The notes under the pieces are model-generated. The model searched no databases. It worked only from the letters and a program-made list of their open reading frames with translations, and was not told where the DNA came from. Below, piece after piece: positions 1 through 9,337 of a DNA stretch of 64,000 nucleotides (position 1 is its first letter; every line of letters starts with the position of its first letter). The position numbers and the translations under genes were made by a program. This stretch comes from Chitinispirillaceae bacterium (lineage in GTDB: Bacteria; Fibrobacterota; Chitinivibrionia; Chitinivibrionales; Chitinispirillaceae), in assembly GCA_016932075.1 (NCBI GenBank), contig JAFGDP010000149.1, positions 30,613 through 94,612 of the forward strand, written 5' to 3'.

Positions 1-409
1 TCGCGAGAAACGCCATGGGTTGCCGCTCCTGGACGGAAATAGTCACGGTCGTACCGCGCGTTTTGATCAGGCGGACCTTTTCGATGAATGGATCAACGGT
101 CTCGAGTACGTTCAAGTACTCCTGCTTGAATTTTTTTAGCGACAGGGGAAACGAGACGCCGCTTCTTCGTAACAGTTCGTCGGGCGAAATCTGGAGAGTG
201 CCCCGCACCACCACGTTCTCAATGGTGGGATTGCGCAGCGACTCAAGGTATGATGCCAACCGATCAATGCGGTCGCGGTACTTGTGGTACAGCATGCCCG
301 CTCCCGCGACCGCAACGGCTGTCAACAGCAAAAATATGCCGATATTGCTCAGGAAGGAACGCCTTTTCCGGCGTTGCTCCTTTTTTTTCTTCCGCCGGTT
401 AACTCCCAT
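1..409 (-). CDS. ftsQ: FtsQ, cell-division protein (N-terminal part, runs off the left edge)
   Basis: Translating the minus strand from the ATG at 409 gives a 136-residue fragment that continues past base 1. It has a very basic cytoplasmic start (MGVNRRKKKKEQRRKRR), one membrane segment near residues 19-39 (SNIGIFLLLTAVAVAGAGML), then a POTRA-like domain (NPTIENVVVRGTLQISPDELL … IEKVRLIKTRGTTVTISVQERQP). That is the FtsQ/DivIB layout. FtsQ bridges the FtsL/FtsB pair and late divisome proteins on the periplasmic side. It starts 4 bases after the murC stop, in the usual murC-ftsQ order, so it is the most distal dcw gene visible; ftsA and ftsZ would be expected beyond the edge. Identification rests on topology, POTRA pattern and position. 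Confidence 0.85.
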   Translation of the reverse strand, partial: MGVNRRKKKKEQRRKRRSFLSNIGIFLLLTAVAVAGAGMLYHKYRDRIDRLASYLESLRNPTIENVVVRGTLQISPDELLRRSGVSFPLSLKKFKQEYLNVLETVDPFIEKVRLIKTRGTTVTISVQERQPMAFLA

Positions 410-413
410 GCGG

Positions 414-1790
414 CTAGCCATTGCGCAGCTCCTTCACCAGTGCGTGCGCGGCATCGGTGATATCGCCCGCGCCCATGAAAACGGCCGCGTCACCCTCAGC
501 ACAAGCGCTGACGATACAAGACACGACCTCCCGCGCTTCCGGGCAGTACAGCGCATTCGTATGGCCGAGCTCCTTCATTTTCAGCACGATCGATTCCGCC
601 GACACGCCCGGGATCGGCTCCTCCCTGGCCTGGTAAATGGCGGTGACCATTACCTGGTCCGCGAGACCGAGGCTGCGCGCAAAATCATCCATGAAATCCC
701 TTGTGCGGGAGTACAGGTGCGGCTGAAACACCGCGATGATCCGCTTGAACCCGCACTGTCGCGCCGCATCAAGCGTGGCGAGGATCTCTCCGGGATGATG
801 GGCATAATCATCGATAACCGTGACACCGCGCTCGCGTCCGATGATTTCGAACCGGCGTGCCACGCCGTGAAAACCCTCCAGGGCCGTGCACACCGCTTTA
901 AAAGAAGCGCCCATTTCCAGAGCGGCGGCCGATGCGCCGAGCGCATTCTGCAGGTTGTGCCTGCCCGGAAGGTTCAGGTCAATGCGACCGAGCGCTTCCC
1001 CCTTCCGGACCAGGTCGAACGACGCTTTGCCACCCTTGAATGCACAGCGGGCAACGGTATAATCCGCGGATCCGGATACGCCGTAGGTGATGGTTCTGGC
1101 GCCAAAGGTGTGCCTGATCGAATTAATCCCGTGATCGTCACTGCAGCAGATGACGGCTCCGTAAAAAGGCACACGGCGCGCGAACGTTATGAAACTGTCC
1201 CGGATTTCGTCGATATCGTGATAGCAGTCAAGATGATCGGCTTCGATAGTAGTGATTATTGCGAGAACCGGATACATGGCGAGAAAGGAGCGGTCATATT
1301 CATCGGCCTCAGCCACCAGAATCGGCCCTGAACCGATGACCACGGGCGCCCCTTCCGCAAGAAGGGTACCGCCCACAAGCACGGTCGGCTCCTGGCGTGC
1401 CTCGGAGAGAATGGCGCCAACGAGCGACGTGGTCGTGGTCTTTCCATGCGTGCCGGCAATGCAGACCGTGGTAAACGAACGCATGATCTGGCCCAAGGCA
1501 TCCGCTCGCCGCAGCTCGGGAATGCTGCTATGCAAAGCATACGTGCGTTCGGCATTATCTTGTTTGACCGCGCTCGAGTAGATGAGCAGGCGCGCATCCT
1601 TTACTAGCGCAGGTGTGTGATCGTACTGTATCCTGATGCCGAGCTTTTCAAGACGTCGGGTAACGGATGATCGCGCCCGGTCGCTTCCGCTTATTTCGTA
1701 TCCGTAATGGTGAAGGAGTTCGGCAAGCCCGCTCATCCCGGCGCCGCCGATACCCACAAGGTGAATGCGCTCCTTGACACGCCCGATCAT
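414..1790 (-). CDS. murC: UDP-N-acetylmuramate--L-alanine ligase MurC
   Basis: This 458-aa cytoplasmic ligase adds L-alanine to UDP-MurNAc, the first amino-acid step of the peptidoglycan stem. Seen in the sequence: an N-terminal nucleotide-sugar Rossmann motif (HLVGIGGAGMSGLAELL), the Mur-ligase P-loop (IAGTHGKTTTTSLVG), and the central motifs EADEYDRSFL and DDYAHHPGEI, which separate MurC from MurD/E/F. The frame is open upstream to 1940, but that stretch lies inside ftsW. The ATG at 1790 overlaps the ftsW stop as ATGA and sits directly before the MIGRVKERIHLVG start expected of the family, so I chose it. murG normally lies between ftsW and murC; here there is no room for it. Confidence 0.96.
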   Translation of the reverse strand: MIGRVKERIHLVGIGGAGMSGLAELLHHYGYEISGSDRARSSVTRRLEKLGIRIQYDHTPALVKDARLLIYSSAVKQDNAERTYALHSSIPELRRADALGQIMRSFTTVCIAGTHGKTTTTSLVGAILSEARQEPTVLVGGTLLAEGAPVVIGSGPILVAEADEYDRSFLAMYPVLAIITTIEADHLDCYHDIDEIRDSFITFARRVPFYGAVICCSDDHGINSIRHTFGARTITYGVSGSADYTVARCAFKGGKASFDLVRKGEALGRIDLNLPGRHNLQNALGASAAALEMGASFKAVCTALEGFHGVARRFEIIGRERGVTVIDDYAHHPGEILATLDAARQCGFKRIIAVFQPHLYSRTRDFMDDFARSLGLADQVMVTAIYQAREEPIPGVSAESIVLKMKELGHTNALYCPEAREVVSCIVSACAEGDAAVFMGAGDITDAAHALVKELRNG

Positions 1791-2911
1791 TGTTGTTTTC
1801 CTTCCTTCGCCGCAACGCGGGTATTCGTCTGGTTCGATATATTGAGGACGATGCCCATGCTGCACATGGTAAAGAGCAGGCTCATGCCGCCATAGCTTAA
1901 AAAAGGCATGGGCAGGCCGGTGACCGGGATAAGGCCGCACGCGACGCTGGCATGCATGAGGGCGTACAGCGCGACCGTGAAGGTGAATCCAAATGCCATG
2001 ATCTGGCCCATGCGGTCATGAGCGGCAAGCGCGACGCGCATGCCTCTGAATACGATGAATCCAAGTACCGACAGCACTAGCAGAATGCCGACAAATCCGA
2101 TTTCCTCCCCCAGAATGGAAAAAACGAAATCAGTATGAGGTTCGGGAAGGTAAAAGAACTTCTGCTCTCCCTTGCCAAGACCGGCGCCGAACAATCCTCC
2201 GTTGCCGAGCCCCACCAGCGACTGGTAGAGCTGGTAACCGAGTCCGTCACGGGTCCCTATGGTGTCCATAAATCCGGTCAGACGTGCCCGGCGATAGGGT
2301 GTTTTCAGAACGAGCAGTGCCACCAGAGGAAGCGCCGAAAACAATAGTGCCGTCAGGTGCCAGAACCGGGCGCCGCCAATGAACAATATGGCGGCGGCAA
2401 TCAATCCAATCACCATGGCGGTGGAAAAATCCGGTTCCAAAAGAATAAGACCGCAGATACAACCGACGAGGCCGAACTGCTTGAGCAAAACGCGGACGTC
2501 ACGCAATCCTGCTCCGAGATACTCGCATCGTTTCGCTAGGAAAACGACGAGCGCCATGCGGGCGAAATCCGATACCTGCACCTGGAAAGGACCAAGGTTC
2601 AACCACCTGCGGGCTCCGTTAATGGTATGGCTTTCCGGTAGTACAAGGAGAGCGACGAGCAGGGCGACCGCCCCGAGATACGCAATACCGCTCCAGCGAG
2701 CCCAGTGGTGATAATCGACATTTATACATACCATGAAGCAGGCCACGGCCAGAAGGGCCCTGACGGTCTGCCGCACGAGAAAGAAATCGGAACCGCCATA
2801 CTTGACCTGTGCCAGCGCAAACGACGAGGAGTAAACGAGCACGATACCGCATCCCAGCATGAAAAGAATTGCGGTAAACAGCGGCCAGTCCATGGTTGCC
2901 TGCCGTCTCAT
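1787..2911 (-). CDS. ftsW: FtsW, SEDS-family peptidoglycan polymerase of the divisome
   Basis: A 374-aa polytopic membrane protein with about ten hydrophobic segments. SEDS landmarks are visible: LVYSSS near the start, LNLGPFQVQVSDFARMALVVFLA, LEPDFSTAMV, and the signature LGLGNGGLFGAGLGKGEQKFFYLPEPHTDFVFSILGEE (here VGLGNGG…). With its partner FtsI it polymerises lipid II at the septum. The start overlaps the murD stop (2911/2908) and the stop overlaps the murC start, both as ATGA, implying translational coupling. FtsW is preferred over RodA because of the dcw position and the adjacent FtsI; the fold alone does not separate the two. Confidence 0.95.
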   Translation of the reverse strand: MRRQATMDWPLFTAILFMLGCGIVLVYSSSFALAQVKYGGSDFFLVRQTVRALLAVACFMVCINVDYHHWARWSGIAYLGAVALLVALLVLPESHTINGARRWLNLGPFQVQVSDFARMALVVFLAKRCEYLGAGLRDVRVLLKQFGLVGCICGLILLEPDFSTAMVIGLIAAAILFIGGARFWHLTALLFSALPLVALLVLKTPYRRARLTGFMDTIGTRDGLGYQLYQSLVGLGNGGLFGAGLGKGEQKFFYLPEPHTDFVFSILGEEIGFVGILLVLSVLGFIVFRGMRVALAAHDRMGQIMAFGFTFTVALYALMHASVACGLIPVTGLPMPFLSYGGMSLLFTMCSMGIVLNISNQTNTRVAAKEGKQQ

Positions 2912-4323
2912 GAATGAATCCCCGCGTTTGCGAGCGCAGCGACGAGCTTTTTAAACTGATTGCCGCGTTCTTCATAGTTGGCAAACATATCAAAGCTTGA
3001 GCATCCCGGGGAAAAAACCACCACATCCCCGGGCTGCGCCTTTGCGGCGGCAACGGCAATCGCTTCCTCCAGCGATGCGGCGTGCAACAACGGAGCCGCA
3101 CCCTCCCATTGTGACTTCATCCTGCCTGCCGCTTCCCCGATCAGCGTAATATCCTTGACATGTTTTTTCAGGGCAGGCACCACTAGGGAAAAATCACATC
3201 CCTTGTCCCGCCCGCCTGCGATCAGGTGCACCTTGTGCACGTTGTGTGCGAATGCCGAAACCGCAACGAGGATCGATTCCGCAGTCGTTGATTTCGAATC
3301 GTTGTAAAAGCGTACGCCACGCACCTCACCGGCGAACTCAAGCCGGTGCGGCAGTCCCTCGAAACGCGCGAGGCCTCTGCGGACAGCCGCATCCTCGATG
3401 CCGGCGATTTTCGCGAGGGCGGCCGCGGCGCAGGCATTCTCGAAATTGTGCCGTCCCGTGATAGGCATGTCTCCGACGTCGATGATGGTGCCCTGCATGC
3501 CGCCGAAACGGTAGTGGATCCTGCCCATGCCTTCGTCATACCAGAACGCCTCTTCCGGTCCGGGCATATGGCCGAAAAAAATCACGTTGGTTCGTTTTTT
3601 CATGGTTTCCGCCCATGTGACGAGCTGCTCGTCGTGGAGGTTAAGCACGAGATAATTATCTTTTGTGAAATTATGCGCGATACGTTTCTTTGCGTCGTAG
3701 TATTCCTCTTCCCGTTCATACCGATCGAGATGATTTTTCATGAAATTGAGCACCGCGGCGCCGAAGGGACGGAACGAAACCAGATTTTCAAGCTGGAAAC
3801 TCGACACCTCGGCGACAACAATGGCGTCGTCCGGCAAGTCCGGGGCCGCGGCAATGACCGGCAGGCCGATGTTGCCCGCCACCACGGCCTTTCTGCCGCT
3901 CTCATTCAGCATTGCCCCGAGAAGCGAAACCGTGGTGCTTTTGCCGGTCGATCCGGTCACTGCCAGAAACGTTGCCTTGCTCGCCCTGAATCCGAGTTCC
4001 ATTTCAGACCAGACCGGAATCCCGCGCTTGCGCGCTTCGGCGAGCACCGGCAGATCGGACCGCACGCCGGGAGAGAGCACAATCAGCTCGTGATCAAGCA
4101 TCCTGTCGGTATGCCCGCCGGCTTCAAAGGAGGCGGTCGTCAGACCATGCCGTGCAAGCGTTTTCGCCAGCAGCTCCGGAGCGCAGCGGTCACTGATAAA
4201 AACCGGAATGCCCTTCCGCAAAAAGAACGCCGCAGCAGCGCAACCGCTCCGGGCAGCACCGACAACGGCGACGCTCCTGGGAAAGGTTGTTTGACAGTCA
4301 AACTGCCGCGATGTTTCTTTCAT
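2908..4323 (-). CDS. murD: UDP-N-acetylmuramoyl-L-alanine--D-glutamate ligase MurD
   Basis: A 471-aa cytoplasmic ligase adding D-glutamate to UDP-MurNAc-L-Ala. It shows the N-terminal motif VAVVGAARSGCAAAAFF, the P-loop VTGSTGKSTTVSLLG, the Mur motif NHLDRY, and the C-terminal YNDSKSTTAES and FSPGCSSFDMF signatures typical of MurD. The open frame extends to 4428 into murF, but the ATG at 4323 is preceded by AAGAAGGA at good spacing and gives the usual length, so I chose it. It follows murF by 16 bases; mraY, which sits between murF and murD in the canonical order, is absent. Confidence 0.95.
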   Translation of the reverse strand: MKETSRQFDCQTTFPRSVAVVGAARSGCAAAAFFLRKGIPVFISDRCAPELLAKTLARHGLTTASFEAGGHTDRMLDHELIVLSPGVRSDLPVLAEARKRGIPVWSEMELGFRASKATFLAVTGSTGKSTTVSLLGAMLNESGRKAVVAGNIGLPVIAAAPDLPDDAIVVAEVSSFQLENLVSFRPFGAAVLNFMKNHLDRYEREEEYYDAKKRIAHNFTKDNYLVLNLHDEQLVTWAETMKKRTNVIFFGHMPGPEEAFWYDEGMGRIHYRFGGMQGTIIDVGDMPITGRHNFENACAAAALAKIAGIEDAAVRRGLARFEGLPHRLEFAGEVRGVRFYNDSKSTTAESILVAVSAFAHNVHKVHLIAGGRDKGCDFSLVVPALKKHVKDITLIGEAAGRMKSQWEGAAPLLHAASLEEAIAVAAAKAQPGDVVVFSPGCSSFDMFANYEERGNQFKKLVAALANAGIHS

Positions 4324-4339
4324 GCATTCCTTCTTCTTT

Positions 4340-5737
4340 TCAGTACTTCTCAAACACGTTTTCCAGGTGCATGCTTCGAGACCCCTTGAGCAGAACGACG
4401 TTGCCGGGAGCGACCTTGTCCCGGACAATTGGGACTGCGTCGGCGGCGCTGGGAGCAGTCATGATCCTGCCCGGTGCCATACCGTACTTCAGCGCGCCGT
4501 CAGCCACGGTCTGCGCATGGTCACCAACAGCCACGATCGTATGCATGCCGTTTACTGCGAGCGTCCGCCCCAATTCACGGTGCAGTCGCGTTGCATACCT
4601 CCCCAGTTCCATCATATCGCCGACTACGGCCACACGCTTGGAGCGGGGCGCCTGCTCCACGAGCGCGTCAATGGCGTTTTTCATTGACGACGGATTGGCG
4701 TTATAACAGTCAACGATAAAACGCACTCCTTTTTTCCGCCGTACGGTTCCCCGCATATCGGCAGGCCGCGCCGCCGCGAGAACGCGTGCGATGCGGTCGT
4801 CCGGAACCCCGCAGCGTCTGCCCAGAAAAACCGCAGGAAGCGCGCTGTACAGAAAATGACGGCCCGGTACCGGCAGCATGAACTCCCTGCCATCAAGCAG
4901 AAAGGAAAGTCCTTTGCGGATATCGAATGAAACCTTCCGGGGCCGGACCTCGCAGCGCGGAGAAACACCGAAATACACGGTGTCACGTCCCAGCTTTCTC
5001 GCTTTCGCAACGATCCGCCGATCGTCGCCGTTCAGCAGCAGGAATCCCTGCGACTGCAGGCCTTGGACAATTTCAAATTTTGCGCTCGCGGCATTCTCAA
5101 GAGATCCGAACAGCCCAATGTGCGCATAGCCGATATTGGTGATGAGTGCGATATCGGGCTGCGCGATCTTCGAGAGAACACTGATTTCGCCTGCGTGATT
5201 GGCCCCCATCTCAATAACCCCGGCCCATTCACTGCCGGTGAAACGGAGTATGCTCAGCGGTACGCCGATGTGATTATTCCAGTTTGTATACGTTTCACCC
5301 ACCGGATAAGCGGACCGGAGCACCGATGCGATAAAAGAACGGGTCGTGGTTTTGCCGCTCGATCCGGTAACACCGATACAGAGAAAACCCAGGGCCTTGC
5401 GGTAGCGTGTCGCCACTCGCTGCACCGCTTTGAGCGGATCCTTAGTGGCAATACACTTGGACCGGTCATTCGCTGCGCACGCGAACGACGCACCGGCTTT
5501 TACAAACGCAGCAATGGCGCCGGCGGCAAACGCCGCTTTCACGTACCGGTGGCCGTCGTTTTTTTCGGTGGTCAGCGCGACAAAGACATCCCCCGGACGC
5601 ACCTTTCTTGAGTCGTTCCACACCGTTCCCACGGTTTTCGTGCGTGCTCTTTCGCCGAAGGCCGACACGCCGCCGCTCCAGGCGATACAATCGCCTAGTG
5701 TCAATCGTGACGGCTGCATGCACCGATCCCTATGCAT
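4340..5737 (-). CDS. murF: UDP-N-acetylmuramoyl-tripeptide--D-alanyl-D-alanine ligase MurF
   Basis: A 465-aa cytoplasmic ligase that adds D-Ala-D-Ala to the UDP-MurNAc-tripeptide. Landmarks: the N-terminal substrate-binding part with NDSRKVRPGDVFVAL, the P-loop GVTGSSGKTTTRSFI, the MurF-type EMGANHAGEI and NIGYAHIGLFGS, and VDCYNANPSSMKNAID followed by VGDMMELG in the C-terminal domain. Several in-frame starts exist upstream. I chose the ATG at 5737 because GGAG lies about 7 bases before it; it overlaps the murE 3' end by 8 bases. An ATG at 5719 is a weaker alternative. Confidence 0.94.
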   Translation of the reverse strand: MHRDRCMQPSRLTLGDCIAWSGGVSAFGERARTKTVGTVWNDSRKVRPGDVFVALTTEKNDGHRYVKAAFAAGAIAAFVKAGASFACAANDRSKCIATKDPLKAVQRVATRYRKALGFLCIGVTGSSGKTTTRSFIASVLRSAYPVGETYTNWNNHIGVPLSILRFTGSEWAGVIEMGANHAGEISVLSKIAQPDIALITNIGYAHIGLFGSLENAASAKFEIVQGLQSQGFLLLNGDDRRIVAKARKLGRDTVYFGVSPRCEVRPRKVSFDIRKGLSFLLDGREFMLPVPGRHFLYSALPAVFLGRRCGVPDDRIARVLAAARPADMRGTVRRKKGVRFIVDCYNANPSSMKNAIDALVEQAPRSKRVAVVGDMMELGRYATRLHRELGRTLAVNGMHTIVAVGDHAQTVADGALKYGMAPGRIMTAPSAADAVPIVRDKVAPGNVVLLKGSRSMHLENVFEKY

Positions 5738-7208
5738 GGTTGGGCTCCTTGAGTTCGGCATACAGTTCAGCGGCGATTTCACGATCGTCAAACATATGAC
5801 GGACGCCCTTTACTTCCTGGTACGTTTCATGTCCTTTGCCCGCGATGATGATGCAGTCGCCGGGGCGCGCGGTTTCAAGCGCCTTTTTGATCGCGATCCG
5901 GCGGTCAGGCACCACCCAGTGCGGAAAATCGAGCGGCATCCCGTCCAGAATCTCCTCGATGATTGCCATCGGGTGCTCGCTGCGCGGATTGTCCGATGTC
6001 ACGATGGCCTCGTCGGAATTGGCCGCCACTATCCTTCCCATAAGCGGGCGTTTGGTGCGGTCGCGGTCCCCGCCGCATCCGAATACCGCGATAATTTTTC
6101 CCTTGGTCAACGGACGAACGGTTTGAAGGACATTAACGAGCGCATCAGGCGTATGGGCGTAATCGACCACAACCGTAAAGGGCGCATTAATAGCGACGAG
6201 GTCCATTCGTCCCGGAACGGTCTGGACCGTGGAAAATGCGGCTGCGATCTCGGTCTCGGTATACCCCAGCGCGTGCGCACCGGCGACCAGACCTGCCATA
6301 TTGTACACATTGAACGAGCCGCGTAAGGAAGAGTGGTACGCAAAGCGTTTTTTATCGGCGGCAAGCGTTAGTGATGTACCGCTCCACGAACAGGTACTCT
6401 CAACAATCCGAACCGAGGCTTCGCCGGATTTTCCGAACGTGATGCATTCAGCGCGGGGCAGCTCGTGCACAAGCCTCTGTCCCCATGGATCGTCGATGTT
6501 GATGACGCAGCGACCGTCTTTCTTGAGATAATCGGTAAAGAGACGTTTTTTTGCCTGATAGTAGTTTTCCATGCTCTGATGGAAGTCAAGATGATCCTGC
6601 GTAAGATTGGTGAGCACGACAAGGTCGAACAGCAGGCCGCCGACGCGGTCAAGCGCAAGCGAATGGGAGGAGACTTCCATGACGACGGCTGATGGCCCTC
6701 TGGCGGCACTTCCAATACGCTGCATAATATCCAGGGTCTCCGGCGTGGTATGGGTGGCGGGATGGATCTCATTTCCCAACTCGTACTGAATGGTGCCATA
6801 CATCCATACATCGGCCGCACCATGGCGTTTTTCAAAAAGCTTCTTGAAAAAATGCGCGGTCGTGGTCTTGCCGTTAGTACCGGTAATACCCACCATAGTC
6901 ATGGCGTTGCAGTCTATACCCCAAAAGGTCTTTGCAAACACACCGAGTGCGAAACGGGGTTTTTCAACCTGTACCCACGGCAGCATGATTCCCGAAGGCT
7001 CATACACCGATGCCACGGCAACCGCGCCCTGTGCAAGTGCGTGGGCTATGAACGAATCGCCAGATACTTTACTGCCCGGAATTGCGACAAACAGGTCGCC
7101 CTGCCTGACAGCACGCGAATCACCTGTAATGCCGAGAATCTCCGGGTTTCCGCCCCCGCGGCATAGAACTTTTAAGGCGGATTTTTGAATCAGTGTATTA
7201 AAATCCAT
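5730..7208 (-). CDS. murE: UDP-N-acetylmuramoyl-tripeptide synthetase MurE, meso-DAP type
   Basis: A 492-aa cytoplasmic ligase adding the third stem-peptide residue. The first domain carries ITGDSRAVRQGDLFVAI; the ATPase domain has GITGTNGKTTTAHFF and HTTPETLD; the third domain has VDYAHTPDAL, GCGGDRDRTKRP and, at residues 406-409, DNPR followed by SEHP. In characterised MurE enzymes DNPR contacts meso-diaminopimelate, while lysine-adding enzymes differ at this motif, so a DAP-type Gram-negative peptidoglycan is inferred. An AGGA motif precedes the ATG at suitable spacing. A 34-base gap separates it from the upstream 72-aa ORF. Confidence 0.96.
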   Translation of the reverse strand: MDFNTLIQKSALKVLCRGGGNPEILGITGDSRAVRQGDLFVAIPGSKVSGDSFIAHALAQGAVAVASVYEPSGIMLPWVQVEKPRFALGVFAKTFWGIDCNAMTMVGITGTNGKTTTAHFFKKLFEKRHGAADVWMYGTIQYELGNEIHPATHTTPETLDIMQRIGSAARGPSAVVMEVSSHSLALDRVGGLLFDLVVLTNLTQDHLDFHQSMENYYQAKKRLFTDYLKKDGRCVINIDDPWGQRLVHELPRAECITFGKSGEASVRIVESTCSWSGTSLTLAADKKRFAYHSSLRGSFNVYNMAGLVAGAHALGYTETEIAAAFSTVQTVPGRMDLVAINAPFTVVVDYAHTPDALVNVLQTVRPLTKGKIIAVFGCGGDRDRTKRPLMGRIVAANSDEAIVTSDNPRSEHPMAIIEEILDGMPLDFPHWVVPDRRIAIKKALETARPGDCIIIAGKGHETYQEVKGVRHMFDDREIAAELYAELKEPNHA

Positions 7209-7242
7209 ATTCGACGTTTCCTAGCGGTCCCTCCCGGCCGCG

Positions 7243-7461
7243 CTATCCGCCAAAAACGCATTTTCTGCGGCCGCCGCGGTATCGCTCCCAGTTTTTCCTG
7301 AAACGCGCCGCATTTTTCGCGATCCATACCATCGCCGCCTGGTTGAATTCCTGCGACGCGATTGGACAAACCGGTTTGAGATCGGCAATCATCATCTGAA
7401 TTTCGGAAGAAAGGTACTTTCCAAAATCCCCTTTGCAACGTACTCCTCGTTTCTCGCGCAT
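7243..7461 (-). CDS. small basic protein of unknown function between ftsI and murE
   Basis: A 72-aa ORF inside the dcw operon. I chose the ATG at 7461, 4 bases after the ftsI stop, because it is preceded by GGGATAGGG; the frame itself is open to 7503. The peptide has a basic end, a middle resembling a folded helix pair (EFNQAAMVWIAKNAARFRKNWERYR) and two cysteines, with no membrane segment. I do not recognise a family. The composition looks protein-like, and its tight placement without a promoter of its own suggests it is co-translated with the wall genes. It could alternatively be a fortuitous frame, since the ftsI-murE gap is otherwise 257 bases. Confidence 0.5.
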   Translation of the reverse strand: MREKRGVRCKGDFGKYLSSEIQMMIADLKPVCPIASQEFNQAAMVWIAKNAARFRKNWERYRGGRRKCVFGG

Positions 7462-7465
7462 TACC

Positions 7466-9337
7466 CTATCCCCCCCATGAGCAAAAAAGTGTGCATGCTG
7501 CAACGGAAGCGGTCAATCCACCAGGCGGCGGCACCTGACGGTGCACTGTTCCCGATCCTTTTAAAAAGGGTTTCATACCGCTGAGGTTGACCATATTGAC
7601 CGCGTCACGAGCGTCCTTTCCCAGGCAATTCGGGACCCTTCCCGGTACCACACCGCTGTTGCCTGGAGCGGCATTGGTTCGGGATACACAGAAAGGTGCT
7701 TCCTTTTTTTCACTGCCGCTGTTCTGGCCCGGAATAAGACTGGCAATGATCCCGGTTTCCTGATCCTTTGGTTTTTTTTCCGCAGGAACAATCCGTTCAT
7801 GAAGGATCTTTTCCGCAAACTCCAGGCCCGGATGACTTACAATCTGGGTCACCACTTTTTTAAATACCGGGGCTGCTGCAGTGCCGCCCATAAGATTTCC
7901 TGCTGGTTCGTCGATCAGGATCCCGCATAGAAGCTGCGGATTTTCAACCGGCAAAAACCCAATGAATGAAGCCCACGACGCTGTTTTTGAATAGCCGGCA
8001 GAATCGATCTTCTGAGCCGTTCCGGTTTTTCCGGCTACTGATATGCCGGAGATAGCCGCTCGCGCACCGGTGCCACTGTCGACAACGGTCTTGAGCAGAT
8101 GCCGTAATCGTGATGCATTTCGTTCAGAAATAATCCGACGAACCGGCGAACAGTCCGGCGTTTCTGTTGCCGTTCCGTCGCTTGCCATCATTTTTGTGCA
8201 GAGCTGCGGCTTTACAAGAACGCCGCCGTTGGCAACCGCTGCATAGGCAAGCATCATCTGCAGAAACGTCGTTGAAACCTCCTGGCCGATCGCCATGGTC
8301 GCAAGTGTCCTCCCTGACCAGTCCCTGACCGGATGCAGAATACCGTTTTCCTCGCCAGGACATTCTATGCCGGTCCGTGTTCCGAATCCGAAATCCCGGG
8401 CGTACCGGTACAGGCGCTTGCTTCCGACCTTGCCAGCGACCTTTGCAAAACAGACATTGCTGGATTTGCTTATTGCCTGAACAAAGGTAAGCCTGCCGTA
8501 GGGGTGGTGGTCACGAATCGTCTCCCCCCTTATCACATACACGCCGTTATTTCCGTCAAATACATCGCTTTCCTTCACAATGTTGTCCTGCAACGCAGCC
8601 GCTGCAGTGATAAGCTTGAAGGTCGATCCCGGCTCGTAAATTGCACTAACGCACGTATTCAGGCGTTGGATGAGCGGGTAGGCGCTGGGAGAATTGGGAT
8701 CGAATGAAGGCTCATTCACCATGGCAAGTATGGCTCCGCTTGACGGATCCATAACCATGCACATACCACCCCGCGCACCCTGCCGCTCGACAGCTCCCCT
8801 GAGCACGCTGTAGGCGATTTTCTGAATTTCGGCGTCGATGGTGAGATACACGTCGCCGCCGCGGCGCGGTTCCTTGTACGGCAATCCGATTTTACGGTAC
8901 CGATGATTGCGTCCATCCTTCTGCACAATGGCCCATCCATCCTCGCCCCGGAGGTAGGTATCAAAAGCGAATTCAATACCGCCGAGTCCGTACCCGTCCC
9001 TGCCGATATACCCGATAAGCGGTCCTTCTGCTTTACCAAGCGGATAAACCCTTTTTAAGAGGGCACGCTTGTTCGTGCGGGTGTTATAAGCGGAAAAAAC
9101 GTCCTCGGTAAGTGAAACGTCTTTCACGGTGCTTGCCGCCAGAATCCTGCCGCCGCGATCATAAATGGAACCCCGCTCGGCGGGCAGAATGCATCGCTGG
9201 TGCGATTGCAGCCTGCTTTGTGCCGCATACTCCTTGCCGTGAAGCACCTGAATGGAGAAAAGACGGACAATCACGGCAACGGCACCGGCGACTAAAAGCA
9301 AAGAAAGAAAAAGCAACCGGAGTTTAAACTGATTCAT
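7466..9337 (-). CDS. ftsI: FtsI/PBP2B-type septal transpeptidase with PASTA domain
   Basis: A 623-aa class B penicillin-binding protein cross-linking septal peptidoglycan. It has one N-terminal membrane anchor (residues about 7-28), a pedestal domain with the RGSIYDR motif, and a transpeptidase domain carrying all three catalytic motifs: SxxK in EPGSTFKLI, SxN in KSSNVCF, and KTG in VAGKTGTAQ. A C-terminal region of roughly residues 560-620 (VPNCLGKDARDAVNMVNLSGMKP … GTVHRQVPPPG, written here in pieces) fits a single PASTA domain, as in SpoVD-like and Bacteroidota/Fibrobacterota division PBPs. The start overlaps the ftsL stop as ATGA. Confidence 0.95.
   Translation of the reverse strand: MNQFKLRLLFLSLLLVAGAVAVIVRLFSIQVLHGKEYAAQSRLQSHQRCILPAERGSIYDRGGRILAASTVKDVSLTEDVFSAYNTRTNKRALLKRVYPLGKAEGPLIGYIGRDGYGLGGIEFAFDTYLRGEDGWAIVQKDGRNHRYRKIGLPYKEPRRGGDVYLTIDAEIQKIAYSVLRGAVERQGARGGMCMVMDPSSGAILAMVNEPSFDPNSPSAYPLIQRLNTCVSAIYEPGSTFKLITAAAALQDNIVKESDVFDGNNGVYVIRGETIRDHHPYGRLTFVQAISKSSNVCFAKVAGKVGSKRLYRYARDFGFGTRTGIECPGEENGILHPVRDWSGRTLATMAIGQEVSTTFLQMMLAYAAVANGGVLVKPQLCTKMMASDGTATETPDCSPVRRIISERNASRLRHLLKTVVDSGTGARAAISGISVAGKTGTAQKIDSAGYSKTASWASFIGFLPVENPQLLCGILIDEPAGNLMGGTAAAPVFKKVVTQIVSHPGLEFAEKILHERIVPAEKKPKDQETGIIASLIPGQNSGSEKKEAPFCVSRTNAAPGNSGVVPGRVPNCLGKDARDAVNMVNLSGMKPFLKGSGTVHRQVPPPGGLTASVAACTLFCSWGG

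Noticed and set aside
15..1331. 438-aa plus-strand ORF at the left edge
   Set aside because: It is antisense to murC and ftsQ, both of which carry full family motifs; its composition is that of a shadow frame.
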